From the NCBI GenBank assembly GCA_026706395.1, contig JAPOYU010000093.1:1-27753 (forward strand): a stretch of DNA of 27,753 nucleotides, in the 5' to 3' direction. Of the stretch, positions 16,638 through 24,111 are shown one piece after another. Within the stretch, counting starts at the first letter, position 1. Each line of letters opens with the position of its first letter. A program made the position numbers and the translations under genes. The notes beneath the pieces were generated by a model. That model was not told the DNA's origin. It made no database searches and saw only the letters and a list, made by a program, of their open reading frames with translations. The DNA comes from Chloroflexota bacterium (GTDB lineage Bacteria > Chloroflexota > Anaerolineae > Aggregatilineales > Phototrophicaceae).

Positions 16638-18149
16638 TTAATTCGGTGGACGGCTATATCTTCGTCGGGCGCTGAGAATCTTATGCAGGAACTGTGCCAG
16701 AAACCAGCCGACCAGCATCGAGCCCAGGGGCGTGACCATGGCGAAATACCGCGGCTCGCTGGTCGCTGCAACAGCAATCACTATCAGACACAGAAGATAG
16801 AGGATCGCTATGGACGTCAGAAGCCAGTCGCGTTTCCAGAAGGCGGCGATTAGGGCAAACGGCGTGATCAGCTTAAGCAGATTGAGGATCGGGAATAGAC
16901 GGCTGTAAACGACGATGCCGGGCTTCCAGACACGATGGCCGTTGTACAGGTCACTATCCGCGCGGTAAAAGCCATACGCGCCATCTCCCGAGAAAGAGAT
17001 GTCTTGCGGGCTTTCCAGGTACTGGGCTGGAAAGGCTAGGTCCGATGGATGCAGGATGAGCATGTCAAAGATATATTTGACCGTTCTCAGCATGAATTTG
17101 CCAGGATGCCGGGCTACTGCCTCGAAAGCGACGCTGGATAAAAGCGCATCCAGTGAGCAGGGGCCCAGATAGGTAAACAGCTCTGCTGGAAACGCAATTT
17201 CAATGTCGTCTTTCACTTCGCTGATCGGTTGACTGAAGAAAGCGTCTTGCGTCGCCTCGTCAACCCAGGGGCCAGGAATCTGCCAATATCTGTATCTTCC
17301 CGGCTTGATGGTTGCGCCGGACGCGTCCGTCAGCGTCAAGAGTTCGGCGTAATGCAGCGATTGCGGTCCATTGGAGGCGCGCGCAGGCAATCCTTTAAGG
17401 GTGACACTCGACAGCAAGGTAGTGCCCGATGTGCAGCTCAGGCGGCTTGTGCCGGTTGAAGGGATTTGAATCAAGACCACGTACAGCGCCAGAATCGCCG
17501 CGCCGATCAGGCCTGTGAGCGCGAACAGTGTGATACGCTGCTGCAGCCTGATATGCCGCCAGAACAGAAAGGCGACTCCGTACATCGCCACCAGCGGCGC
17601 AAAATTGAGGCGCGCGATTATCATCAGCCCCAGACCGGCGGCCGCCAGCGCCACCAACATCAAGCGCCGGCCCTCGGTTGCTGACCAAGCCAAAGTAGCC
17701 AGCCATAGCGCCCAGACGGTCACCAATGCTATCAGCCATTCGGGAAGCTGAAAATGCGCCCATTGTAGGCTGAAGGGGTCTACGAGAACTACCAGCGCAG
17801 TTATGAGGGCGGTCCGCCCGTCAAATCGACGCCGGATCATGTCGTAGACCATGAACGGGATCGTGCTATAGGCGAGCATTTGCACAAGCAGGAAAGCGCG
17901 ATCGTCGAGGCGGCCCAATACTCTCGTCAGGGCACGCGCAGGCGCCATGACGAAGGCGTAGCCGGTGTTGTAGCGCACGTTGCCGATCAGCAGGTTGCCA
18001 CTCAGCAATTCGCCGACCAAATAGGACTGGGCTGCTTGATTGTCGTCATCTTTGACAACCGGCAGGGGATAACTCAGGTACATCCCGCCCTGGATGAGAA
18101 GGCTAAGGATCAGCAAAACCTTCAGGTGACGGCAGGTGGATCTGTCCAT
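16638..18149 (-). CDS. Polytopic membrane protein, possible GT-C-type glycosyltransferase
   Basis: The protein has 503 residues from the ATG at 18149 and ten or more hydrophobic segments. The first (KVLLILSLLIQGGMYLSY) is at the N-terminus. An acidic extracytoplasmic loop with DDDN follows, and a soluble loop of about 150 residues lies in the middle. Two or three more helices close the chain. A short acidic loop after the first helix, many helices and a large late loop are the layout of GT-C mannosyl/arabinosyl-transferase-like proteins that use lipid-linked sugars, but no family signature is certain. The longer frame starting at GTG 18221 is rejected because a minus-strand TAGAAT (18225-18230) would put transcription start inside it. 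No sugar-transfer partner genes are adjacent. Confidence 0.6.
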   Translation of the reverse strand: MDRSTCRHLKVLLILSLLIQGGMYLSYPLPVVKDDDNQAAQSYLVGELLSGNLLIGNVRYNTGYAFVMAPARALTRVLGRLDDRAFLLVQMLAYSTIPFMVYDMIRRRFDGRTALITALVVLVDPFSLQWAHFQLPEWLIALVTVWALWLATLAWSATEGRRLMLVALAAAGLGLMIIARLNFAPLVAMYGVAFLFWRHIRLQQRITLFALTGLIGAAILALYVVLIQIPSTGTSRLSCTSGTTLLSSVTLKGLPARASNGPQSLHYAELLTLTDASGATIKPGRYRYWQIPGPWVDEATQDAFFSQPISEVKDDIEIAFPAELFTYLGPCSLDALLSSVAFEAVARHPGKFMLRTVKYIFDMLILHPSDLAFPAQYLESPQDISFSGDGAYGFYRADSDLYNGHRVWKPGIVVYSRLFPILNLLKLITPFALIAAFWKRDWLLTSIAILYLLCLIVIAVAATSEPRYFAMVTPLGSMLVGWFLAQFLHKILSARRRYSRPPN

Positions 18150-18224
18150 GCCAGCGACGCCGCAAAGCCGATGAATCAGAACTGACTCCGGAGAGCACGA
18201 TTGGATGCAGGTGTTACACACATC

Positions 18225-18230
18225 ATTCTA
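18225..18230 (-). promoter_or_regulatory. -10 element of the membrane protein gene
   Basis: TAGAAT on the minus strand, with expected transcription start near 18218. This supports the ATG at 18149 as the start. The -35 is unclear. Confidence 0.35.
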
Positions 18231-18256
18231 CACGTCAGTGCGATTCTCGCCGTCCT

Positions 18257-19069
18257 TTATATTCGCCGCGACAGGTCATACAAGCGCGGCGCCTGCTGGG
18301 CTATCACAGCCTCTTCGCTGCGCCAGGCGAATCTCTCGCCGACGCCGCCATATTCGAATGCCATGGTATCAGGCTTATTCCAGCGTCCCAGGCGTATCTG
18401 GTCGATTGCCCATTCGGCCATTTCCCAGTCAGCCTTAGTCATGGCGACGTGGTCCTGGCGTATGCCGAGCTCATCCGCTTCCGGCCTGATGCCCACGATG
18501 TGCAGCTCCCGCAGGGCCCCCACCGGCATGGCGTTCATGTAGGCTTGGACATCTTTGCGGCCCGTGCCTTCGCAGGCGCGTATGGCGTGCGCCACGTCCA
18601 GCAGCAGCCCGCAGCCTGTGCGCCGGACCACCTCCGAGATAACCGCCGGATCGGCCACTTCCGGCAGCAGGTCGCCGTACCAAAAGCGCGTGGGGTAGGG
18701 CACGTTCTCGATCACGATGCGCTCGACCCCGATGCCTTCTCCCAGACGCTCCACTGACTGCACCGCGCGTTGGATGATGGCCTCCGGACTTATCGCGGAA
18801 TCGGCTGAGAATTCTGACCGCAAAACGGCGAAGTGGGTGTTGATGACCCTAGTGTCCGTCGCTTCGAGCCAGTGGCGTAAACTTCGGAAGTCGAGGGGCT
18901 TATTCAATTCCCGCCCGGCATAAAGGTCGCAGTGCGTATAGACCCGATGAATCATTCTGACGCGGTCTACGAGATCGGGCCAATCCGGGCATTTGAACAG
19001 GTCAACTTCTATCTTGCCGTCCCGCCAGAGTTTCTCGGCTTGTGGCGAATAGTTGATGGCGAATTTCAT
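18257..19069 (-). CDS. DUF692/MNIO-like TIM-barrel protein
   Basis: The protein has 270 residues and no signal peptide. Its motif order resembles DUF692, the multinuclear iron-dependent oxidase family that modifies cysteine residues in peptide precursors: NTHF (H79), IENVPYP (E121), GLLLDVAHA (D158, H161), ELHIVG (H190) and FEYGG (E239), each at a barrel-strand end where metal ligands sit. Xylose-isomerase-like sugar epimerases share this fold and are the main alternative. The start at 19069 is chosen because MKFAINYS is the natural family opening and the longer N-terminus to 19168 has no character. No small Cys-containing precursor gene or partner protein is beside it, so a peptide-modification role is unproven. 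Confidence 0.6.
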   Translation of the reverse strand: MKFAINYSPQAEKLWRDGKIEVDLFKCPDWPDLVDRVRMIHRVYTHCDLYAGRELNKPLDFRSLRHWLEATDTRVINTHFAVLRSEFSADSAISPEAIIQRAVQSVERLGEGIGVERIVIENVPYPTRFWYGDLLPEVADPAVISEVVRRTGCGLLLDVAHAIRACEGTGRKDVQAYMNAMPVGALRELHIVGIRPEADELGIRQDHVAMTKADWEMAEWAIDQIRLGRWNKPDTMAFEYGGVGERFAWRSEEAVIAQQAPRLYDLSRRI

Positions 19070-19101
19070 CGGCGCGGTCTCACTGGTGATTGGATACGGA
19101 T

Positions 19102-19168
19102 ATGATACACGAGAGTGCTGCTCTTGACTTAGCTCGTCTAGCTGATAGGCGCGCGAATGTGTTATCAT
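19102..19168. promoter_or_regulatory. Divergent promoter region, MNIO-like gene and phosphatase
   Basis: On the plus strand TGTTATCAT (19160-19168) is an extended -10 for the gene starting at 19204. On the minus strand TATCAT (19107-19102) lies 33 bases before the ATG at 19069. Both -35 regions are weak. Confidence 0.4.
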
Positions 19169-19203
19169 TCTGCATCATCCACATTCGCCCCCGGCAAAGC
19201 TCC

Positions 19204-19869
19204 ATGACCACACTTCTGCTCATCCGCCATGCCGTGAACGACTTCGTGAAGACGGGCAAGCTCGCGGGTTGGAAGGCCGGCGTCCACCTCAACGACGAGG
19301 GCAAGGCGCAAGCGGAGGCCTTGGGGAAACGCCTGGCGGAACTGCCGCTCTCGCATATCTACGCCAGCCCGATCGAACGCACAATGGAAACGGCGGCGGC
19401 GATCGCCCGCCATCATCCCCAGCTCAAGGTGGAAGCCAATGCCGAAATCGGCGAGGTGCGCTATGGCGATTGGGAGGGCATGGCGATCAAGGACTTGCAG
19501 CGCCGCAAAATGTGGAGTGTCGTGCAGGAATATCCATCGCGCGCCAGCTTTCCCAAAGGCGAAACGATGCGGGCGGTCCAGGCGCGCATCGTCAATGCGC
19601 TGGAATCACTTCTGGGCGAGCATCCGGAGGAAATGATCGCGCTGGTCTTCCATGCTGACCTGATCAAGATGGCGCTGGCGCATTACCTGGGCATGCACCT
19701 CGATGTCTTCCAGCGGATTGTGATTTCACCCGCTTCGATCAGCACGCTGCATCTGGGCCACAGCCGCCCGTATATCATCGGCATGAACGATATCGCTCAC
19801 CTGCAGCCGCTGATGAAGAAACGAATGGATGCCGAAAAGAAGGCCGAGCGAAAACGGAGCGGCGGATGA
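19204..19869 (+). CDS. Histidine phosphatase superfamily protein (MSMEG_4193 family)
   Basis: This is a 221-residue phosphatase or mutase of the branch that works through a phospho-histidine intermediate. The catalytic site is LLLIRHAVND (R8, H9, with RHA in place of the usual RHG), YASPIERTMETA (R59), GEVRYGDWEG (E84) and LVFHADLIKMAL (H150). This set matches the phosphomutase-like family named after MSMEG_4193. In Actinobacteria that family sits with DUF3090 and SCO1664-family genes, both of which follow here. The C-terminal tail is very basic (KKRMDAEKKAERKRSGG). The start at 19204 rather than 19090 is set by the conserved N-terminus and the upstream promoter. The substrate is unknown. Confidence 0.88.
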   Translation: MTTLLLIRHAVNDFVKTGKLAGWKAGVHLNDEGKAQAEALGKRLAELPLSHIYASPIERTMETAAAIARHHPQLKVEANAEIGEVRYGDWEGMAIKDLQRRKMWSVVQEYPSRASFPKGETMRAVQARIVNALESLLGEHPEEMIALVFHADLIKMALAHYLGMHLDVFQRIVISPASISTLHLGHSRPYIIGMNDIAHLQPLMKKRMDAEKKAERKRSGG

Positions 19870-19897
19870 AGGCCGCGTGCCAGGTCGCGTCACTCAT

Positions 19898-19927
19898 TCT
19901 ACAAGTACAGTTTAGAATTCTTGTAGA
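19898..19927 (+). promoter_or_regulatory. Inverted repeat flanking the DUF3090 promoter -10
   Basis: TCTACAAG (19898-19905) and CTTGTAGA (19920-19927) are perfect 8-bp arms separated by 14 bases. The spacer contains TAGAAT (19913-19918), a likely -10. The geometry fits a dimeric regulator binding over the promoter, or an RNA hairpin in a longer transcript from the phosphatase gene. Confidence 0.5.
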
Positions 19928-19938
19928 TGGAGGTAATG

Positions 19939-20517
19939 ATGAGTAATGTTATTGAACTCAATCCGGTTGACTTCGTGACGATAGGCACGATCGGGCCCAA
20001 GGGCAAACGCACCTTCCACTTGCAGGCGGGCAAGGACAATCGCATCGTTTCCTTCACCATTGAAAAGGAGCAGGCCCAAGCGCTCTCCTCCGCAATCGCT
20101 GAATTGCTGGACGATATCGACGCGCATGACGACATCAAGACTGAAGCCGACTTCAGCAATCTGGATATGGAGCTCCGCGAGCCGATCGAGCCGCTCTTCC
20201 GCATCGCCCAGATGGGCCTGGCCTACGAAGCCAACGAAAACAAGGTCATCTTGGTCGCGCAGGAGTTCCTGCCCCAAGCCGAAGATGACATCGATGACGA
20301 TGAGATAGACGATTTGGCCGATGCGGATGATCTTGATGAGGCGGATGCGCAGGAAGCGTACAACCTGTTTGAAAGCAGCGAGGGTGAGCCGCAGGTCGTG
20401 CGGATGTGGTGCACGCGCGAGCAGATGCGCGCCCTCAGCCTGCACGCGATGGATACGGTGAAGTCGGGCCGGCCGGACGCCAAGCAGAACGGCCGCATCA
20501 TCTTCTACTGGACCTGA
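19939..20517 (+). CDS. DUF3090 family protein lacking the C-terminal cysteine motif
   Basis: This is a 192-residue protein of the DUF3090 family (TIGR03847 type). The conserved core is present: DFVTIGTIGPKGKRTFHLQA, then IVSFTIEKEQAQALSSAI, IAQMGLAYE and VRMWCTREQMRALS. Family members usually end with a Cys-rich GRPxCPxC-type zinc-finger-like tail. Here the chain reads SGRPDAKQNGRIIFYWT and stops, so that tail has been lost or never acquired. An acidic insert (DDIDDDEIDDLADADDLDEA) lies in the middle. The family function is not established. The start is ATG 19939, the last of three in-frame ATGs, because GGAGGT (19929-19934) is then correctly spaced. Confidence 0.86.
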   Translation: MSNVIELNPVDFVTIGTIGPKGKRTFHLQAGKDNRIVSFTIEKEQAQALSSAIAELLDDIDAHDDIKTEADFSNLDMELREPIEPLFRIAQMGLAYEANENKVILVAQEFLPQAEDDIDDDEIDDLADADDLDEADAQEAYNLFESSEGEPQVVRMWCTREQMRALSLHAMDTVKSGRPDAKQNGRIIFYWT

Positions 20518-20578
20518 ATGAGTTGGCTGCCCCGTTTTAATGAGCGTCGGTCGCGACGTAGATTAACGAGGACGAACA

Positions 20579-21145
20579 ATGATTGCCGAAACGCGCCAGA
20601 TGACGGTCGAAGAGTACCTGGCATTCGACGAGGCGAGCGATATTAGAAATGAGTATATCGACGGCATCGTGTATCCGATTCCCGGCTCCTCTGGCAATAA
20701 TTCAATGATTACCGCGAACACCATAGGGGCCTTGGCAAACGGCCTGAATGTCGAGAATTGCATAGTATTGGCCAGTCGCATGCGCGTCAGAATCAACCCG
20801 TTCAAATACGTCTATCCCGATGCCAGCGTCGTCTGTGGTGAGCCTGAGTTCGAAGACGACAGTGAGGTCACCTTGTTAAATCCAACCGTCGTGGTGGAAG
20901 TGGCATCACCTTCGTCTATGACTCACGATCACATCAGCAAGGTCGAGTACTACGCCAACGTCCCCAGTATCCAGGGCTACCTGATTCTTGACCAGGAGCG
21001 CGTATTCGCCGAATGGTATACGCGGATGGAAAGCGGCTGGCACTTGCAGCAATTCAGCGATGCGGATGCCGAGATAGCGCTTGATCCGCTGGGCTGCACA
21101 CTCCAACTCGCGCAGGTCTATCGCGGCGTAAAGCTGGCAAGCTGA
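20579..21145 (+). CDS. Uma2 family (DUF820) putative endonuclease
   Basis: This is a 188-residue restriction-endonuclease-fold protein. The Uma2 signatures are present: MTVEEYLAFDEAS at the start, NEYIDGIVY (E25), VYPDASVVC (D81) and VVVEVASPSS (E107), followed by DHISKVEYYANVPSIQGYLI. These correspond to the PD-(D/E)xK-like core. The family is widely multiplied in Cyanobacteria and Chloroflexota, its role is unproven, and copies move readily. GAGGA precedes the ATG. Composition is lower in G+C than the genes on either side (about 50% against 65% in sample lines), fitting insertion into the DUF3090-SCO1664 block. Confidence 0.88.
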   Translation: MIAETRQMTVEEYLAFDEASDIRNEYIDGIVYPIPGSSGNNSMITANTIGALANGLNVENCIVLASRMRVRINPFKYVYPDASVVCGEPEFEDDSEVTLLNPTVVVEVASPSSMTHDHISKVEYYANVPSIQGYLILDQERVFAEWYTRMESGWHLQQFSDADAEIALDPLGCTLQLAQVYRGVKLAS

Positions 21146-21151
21146 GTTTCC

Positions 21152-21181
21152 TTGCAAGCCAATCGACCGGCAAGTTACAAT
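21152..21181 (+). promoter_or_regulatory. Promoter of the SCO1664-family gene
   Basis: TTGCAA (21152-21157), 18 bases, then TACAAT (21176-21181) is a good two-part promoter. It suggests transcription from about 21188, independent of the Uma2 gene, and supports the ATG at 21218. Confidence 0.55.
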
Positions 21182-21217
21182 GAGGGCGTCCAACCACCGA
21201 CCTCAGGTCAGCCGCCG

Positions 21218-21991
21218 ATGAGCGTCAACCGCGTCCACACCGCCCGCGCCCTCGATGAACCCGTATGCATCCACCTGGACGAAGCCATCGACATCGTCGA
21301 ACATGGCGAGATGGACGACGAAGTCGGCTTGATGCGCTGGGGCTCCAATTACACCTTCCTCGTCAACATCGTCCGCGCCGATATCCGCGTCATGGCGATT
21401 TACAAGCCGCGCAAGGGCGAACGCCCGCTCTGGGACTTCCCCGATGGCACGCTCTGCAACCGCGAAACGGCCGCCTATCTGACATCAAAGGCGCTGGGCT
21501 GGGGGCTCGTGCCGCCGACATTCCTGCGCGCTGGCACACGCGGGGTCGGCTCCGTCCAACTCTTCATCGACCACGACCCGGAAGAGCACTACTACACCTT
21601 CGACAAGCTGCGCCTCAGCCGGCAGCTCGAGCGCATGGCGATCTTCGATGCCATCGCCAACAACGCCGATCGCAAAGGCGGTCACTGCCTGGTCGATGAG
21701 GACCAACACCTTTGGGGCATCGACCACGGCTTGACTTTCAACGCCAGCGAGAAGCTGCGCACCGTCATCTGGGATTACGCCGGCATGCCCATCCCGTCAG
21801 CGATCCTGGCGGACCTGGAGCGCTTCTGCGGCCGCCTCGCCGATGATCGGGACGACTACACCCGCGACATGCGCGATCTGCTCTCCGGCATCGAACTGCG
21901 GATGCTGCGCCTGCGCGTCGAGCGGCTGCTGGCGGATGGCCTGTTTCCGCTGCCGGGTCCGGGTCCCAATCGCCCCTGGCCGGCCGTTTAG
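21218..21991 (+). CDS. SCO1664 family kinase-like protein
   Basis: The protein has 257 residues with the pattern of a divergent phosphatidylinositol-kinase/HipA-like fold. VMAIYKPRKGERP carries a likely ATP-contacting K63. WDFPDGTLCNRETAAYL and a GSVQLFIDHDPEEHYY strand follow. The catalytic-like loop is AIANNADRKGGHCL (N149, D151, K153), and the metal-binding segment is WGIDHGLTFN (D169). This matches the SCO1664 family (TIGR03843 type). Members occur beside MSMEG_4193-family and DUF3090 genes and, in Actinobacteria, near mshC; no mshC is visible here. The substrate is unknown. The start at 21218 is chosen because the conserved chain begins there and a promoter occupies 21152-21181. Confidence 0.87.
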   Translation: MSVNRVHTARALDEPVCIHLDEAIDIVEHGEMDDEVGLMRWGSNYTFLVNIVRADIRVMAIYKPRKGERPLWDFPDGTLCNRETAAYLTSKALGWGLVPPTFLRAGTRGVGSVQLFIDHDPEEHYYTFDKLRLSRQLERMAIFDAIANNADRKGGHCLVDEDQHLWGIDHGLTFNASEKLRTVIWDYAGMPIPSAILADLERFCGRLADDRDDYTRDMRDLLSGIELRMLRLRVERLLADGLFPLPGPGPNRPWPAV

Positions 21992-22041
21992 AGGCGTTGA
22001 TCACAGAATACACAGTGAGCACAGAGCAAAGAGCGATTCTT

Positions 22042-22050
22042 TGCTATAAT
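22042..22050 (+). promoter_or_regulatory. Extended -10 promoter (TGCTATAAT) of the GH5 gene
   Basis: A perfect extended -10, identical to the one at 4946-4954, lies 34 bases before the ATG at 22085. Just upstream, near 22000, is CACAGAATACACAGTGAGCA, a phrase rich in CACAG like the repeat-like text at 2020. Confidence 0.65.
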
Positions 22051-22084
22051 CGCGCCCAATCCACCCATCTACAGGGAACCCCAC

Positions 22085-24058
22085 ATGCCCATCACCGCCA
22101 AAGGTCGCTGGTTCATCGACGAAACGGGCCGCAGGCGCATCCTCCACGGCGTCAACCTCAGCGGCGGCAGCAAAGTCCCGGCGCGCCCGCCCGGCTTCAC
22201 CCACCTGCCCGATAGCCTGGACGAAACCCGCGACCTCAGCTTCATCGGCCGGCCCTTCCCGCTGGATGAAGCCGATGAACACTTTGCCCGCCTGAAACAC
22301 TGGGGGCTGGACTTCCTGCGCTTCATCGTCACCTGGGAAGCGGTCGAGCATGCCGGCCCCGGGCAATATGACGAGGACTATCTCGACTACCTCGAAACCC
22401 TGCTGGAAAAGGCGCTGGAATACGACATTCACCTCTTCATCGATCCGCATCAGGACGTCTGGAGTCGCTTTTCCGGCGGTGATGGCGCGCCCGCCTGGAC
22501 GCTTGAGGCGGCCGGCATGGATGTGACCAAGCTGCACGAGACCGGCGCCGCCCTGCTGCATCAGAAGCACGGGGACGATTTCCCGCAGTTGATGTGGGCG
22601 AACAACTATTACCGCTTCGCCGCCTTCACCATGTTCACGCTCTTCTTCGGCGGCGCGACCTTTGCGCCGAACTTGCTGATTGACGGACGCAACATCCAGG
22701 ATGTCTTGCAGGAGCGCTACGTCAAGGCCTACGCCCGCGTCGCGCGGCGCATCGGCCACCTGCCCAATGTCGTCGGTTTCGGCTCGATGAACGAGCCGCA
22801 TTTCGGCTTGATCGGCGTACCCGACCTGCGCAGTCACGATCATCTGCTCTACCAGCGCGGTTTGATGCCGACGCCGGCCCAGGCGATTTACCTCGCCAAC
22901 GGTTTCGCCCAAGACTGCCCGGACTTCGGCTCGCCCTTGCCCAGCTTCCCGCCGACGCGCGTCAGCAATGTACGGCTCGATCCGGGGGGCGCGACAGTCT
23001 GGCGCGAGGGCTGCGGCGATGTCTGGCGCGCGCATGGCGTCTGGGATGTCGACAGCGAGGGGCAGCCGCGTATGCTGCGCCCGGCCCATTTCGCCAATTG
23101 CGATTTCACGCAGGACTTCCTCAAGCCCTTCACCCAGCGCTTCGCCGCCGGGGTACACGCTGTCTTGCCACGAGCGCATATCTTTGTCGAAGCCGAGCCC
23201 TTCATGCCGCCGCCCAAATACGACGAGGCCGATAAGCTGGTCTACGCGCCGCATTTCTACGATGGCATCACCCTCTTCACGCGCCGCTTCCATCCGCAGC
23301 TCAACTTCGACTTCGCCACCATGCGCCCGCTCATCGGCGAGGCCTCAATCCGCCGCTATTTCAGCCGGCAGTTCAGCAACTTCCGCCGCTATGCCGAGGG
23401 GACGATGGGCGACGTGCCGATCCTCATCGGCGAGTTCGGCATTCCCTTTGATATGAATAACGCCGCCGCCTATCACACCGGCGACTTCAGTCGGCAGGCG
23501 CAGGCCCTCGATTACAACCTGCGCGCCCTCGATGACAATCTGCTGAGCTATACGCTCTGGAATTACACACCTGATAACAGCAACGCCCACGGCGACCTGT
23601 GGAATAACGAGGACCTCTCGATATTCAGCCGCGACCAGCAAAGCGACCCGGCCGACATCGATTCCGGCGGTCGCGCCTTGAGCGCCGTCGTCCGCCCCTA
23701 CGCGCGGAAAATCGCCGGCGAGCCGCTGAGCATGTGCTTCGACATGGCGCGCGGCGCATTCAGTTTCAGCTTCCGCCACGACAGCGGCATAGGTGAACCC
23801 ACCGAGATTTTCGTGCCTAATTCGCAATACCCCGAGGGCTATCGGGTCGAGGTCAGCGACGGCGAATATGAAGTGCTGCAAGATGAACAGCGCCTGATCT
23901 ACCGGCACAGCGACGAGGTGGACAGGCACACTATCCGCATCACCTCCAATTCAGCGCCGCCGGCCGAGCTTTCGCCGCAAGACAAATGGATGATAGTTGG
24001 ACTCGTCCTGTTTCTCCTGCTGTATTTGCTGGGGCGGGGACGGAGGAAACGGAAGTAA
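22085..24058 (+). CDS. GH5-family glycoside hydrolase, endoglycoceramidase/sterylglucosidase-like, tail-anchored
   Basis: This 657-residue TIM-barrel glycosidase most resembles fungal endoglycoceramidase-related proteins (steryl glucosidase or glucosylceramidase types). Evidence is RFIVTWEAVEHAGPGQYDED, the phrase DPHQDVWSRFSGGDGAPAWT (120-139), and MWANNYYRF. The acid/base is E237 in SMNEPHFG and the nucleophile E450 in ILIGEFGIPF. A C-terminal domain (VRPYARKIAGEPLSMCFD onward) matches the extra domain of these enzymes. There is no N-terminal signal. The extreme C-terminus has one membrane helix (MIVGLVLFLLLYLLG) and the tail RGRRKRK, so the enzyme may be anchored with its catalytic domain in the cytoplasm. 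The likely substrates are glycolipids, by family inference only. Confidence 0.85.
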   Translation: MPITAKGRWFIDETGRRRILHGVNLSGGSKVPARPPGFTHLPDSLDETRDLSFIGRPFPLDEADEHFARLKHWGLDFLRFIVTWEAVEHAGPGQYDEDYLDYLETLLEKALEYDIHLFIDPHQDVWSRFSGGDGAPAWTLEAAGMDVTKLHETGAALLHQKHGDDFPQLMWANNYYRFAAFTMFTLFFGGATFAPNLLIDGRNIQDVLQERYVKAYARVARRIGHLPNVVGFGSMNEPHFGLIGVPDLRSHDHLLYQRGLMPTPAQAIYLANGFAQDCPDFGSPLPSFPPTRVSNVRLDPGGATVWREGCGDVWRAHGVWDVDSEGQPRMLRPAHFANCDFTQDFLKPFTQRFAAGVHAVLPRAHIFVEAEPFMPPPKYDEADKLVYAPHFYDGITLFTRRFHPQLNFDFATMRPLIGEASIRRYFSRQFSNFRRYAEGTMGDVPILIGEFGIPFDMNNAAAYHTGDFSRQAQALDYNLRALDDNLLSYTLWNYTPDNSNAHGDLWNNEDLSIFSRDQQSDPADIDSGGRALSAVVRPYARKIAGEPLSMCFDMARGAFSFSFRHDSGIGEPTEIFVPNSQYPEGYRVEVSDGEYEVLQDEQRLIYRHSDEVDRHTIRITSNSAPPAELSPQDKWMIVGLVLFLLLYLLGRGRRKRK

Positions 24059-24064
24059 AACTCT

Positions 24065-24093
24065 TTGCATTGCGATAGAATTGTAGGTATCAA
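24065..24093 (+). promoter_or_regulatory. Promoter of the methyltransferase gene
   Basis: TTGCAT (24065-24070), 17 bases, then TATCAA (24088-24093) gives ideal spacing. It would start transcription near 24100, giving a very short leader to the ATG at 24112. Confidence 0.4.
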
Positions 24094-24111
24094 TGGCATA
24101 CAGCAGTGTAC

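Noticed and set aside
18150..19203. A RiPP precursor gene for the MNIO-like protein
   Set aside because: I looked for a short Cys-containing frame with a ribosome site on both sides and found none that was convincing.
22001..23293. Minus-strand open frame of 430 codons
   Set aside because: It is antisense to the GH5 catalytic domain, whose active-site motifs are intact. The translation is low-complexity and has no family character.
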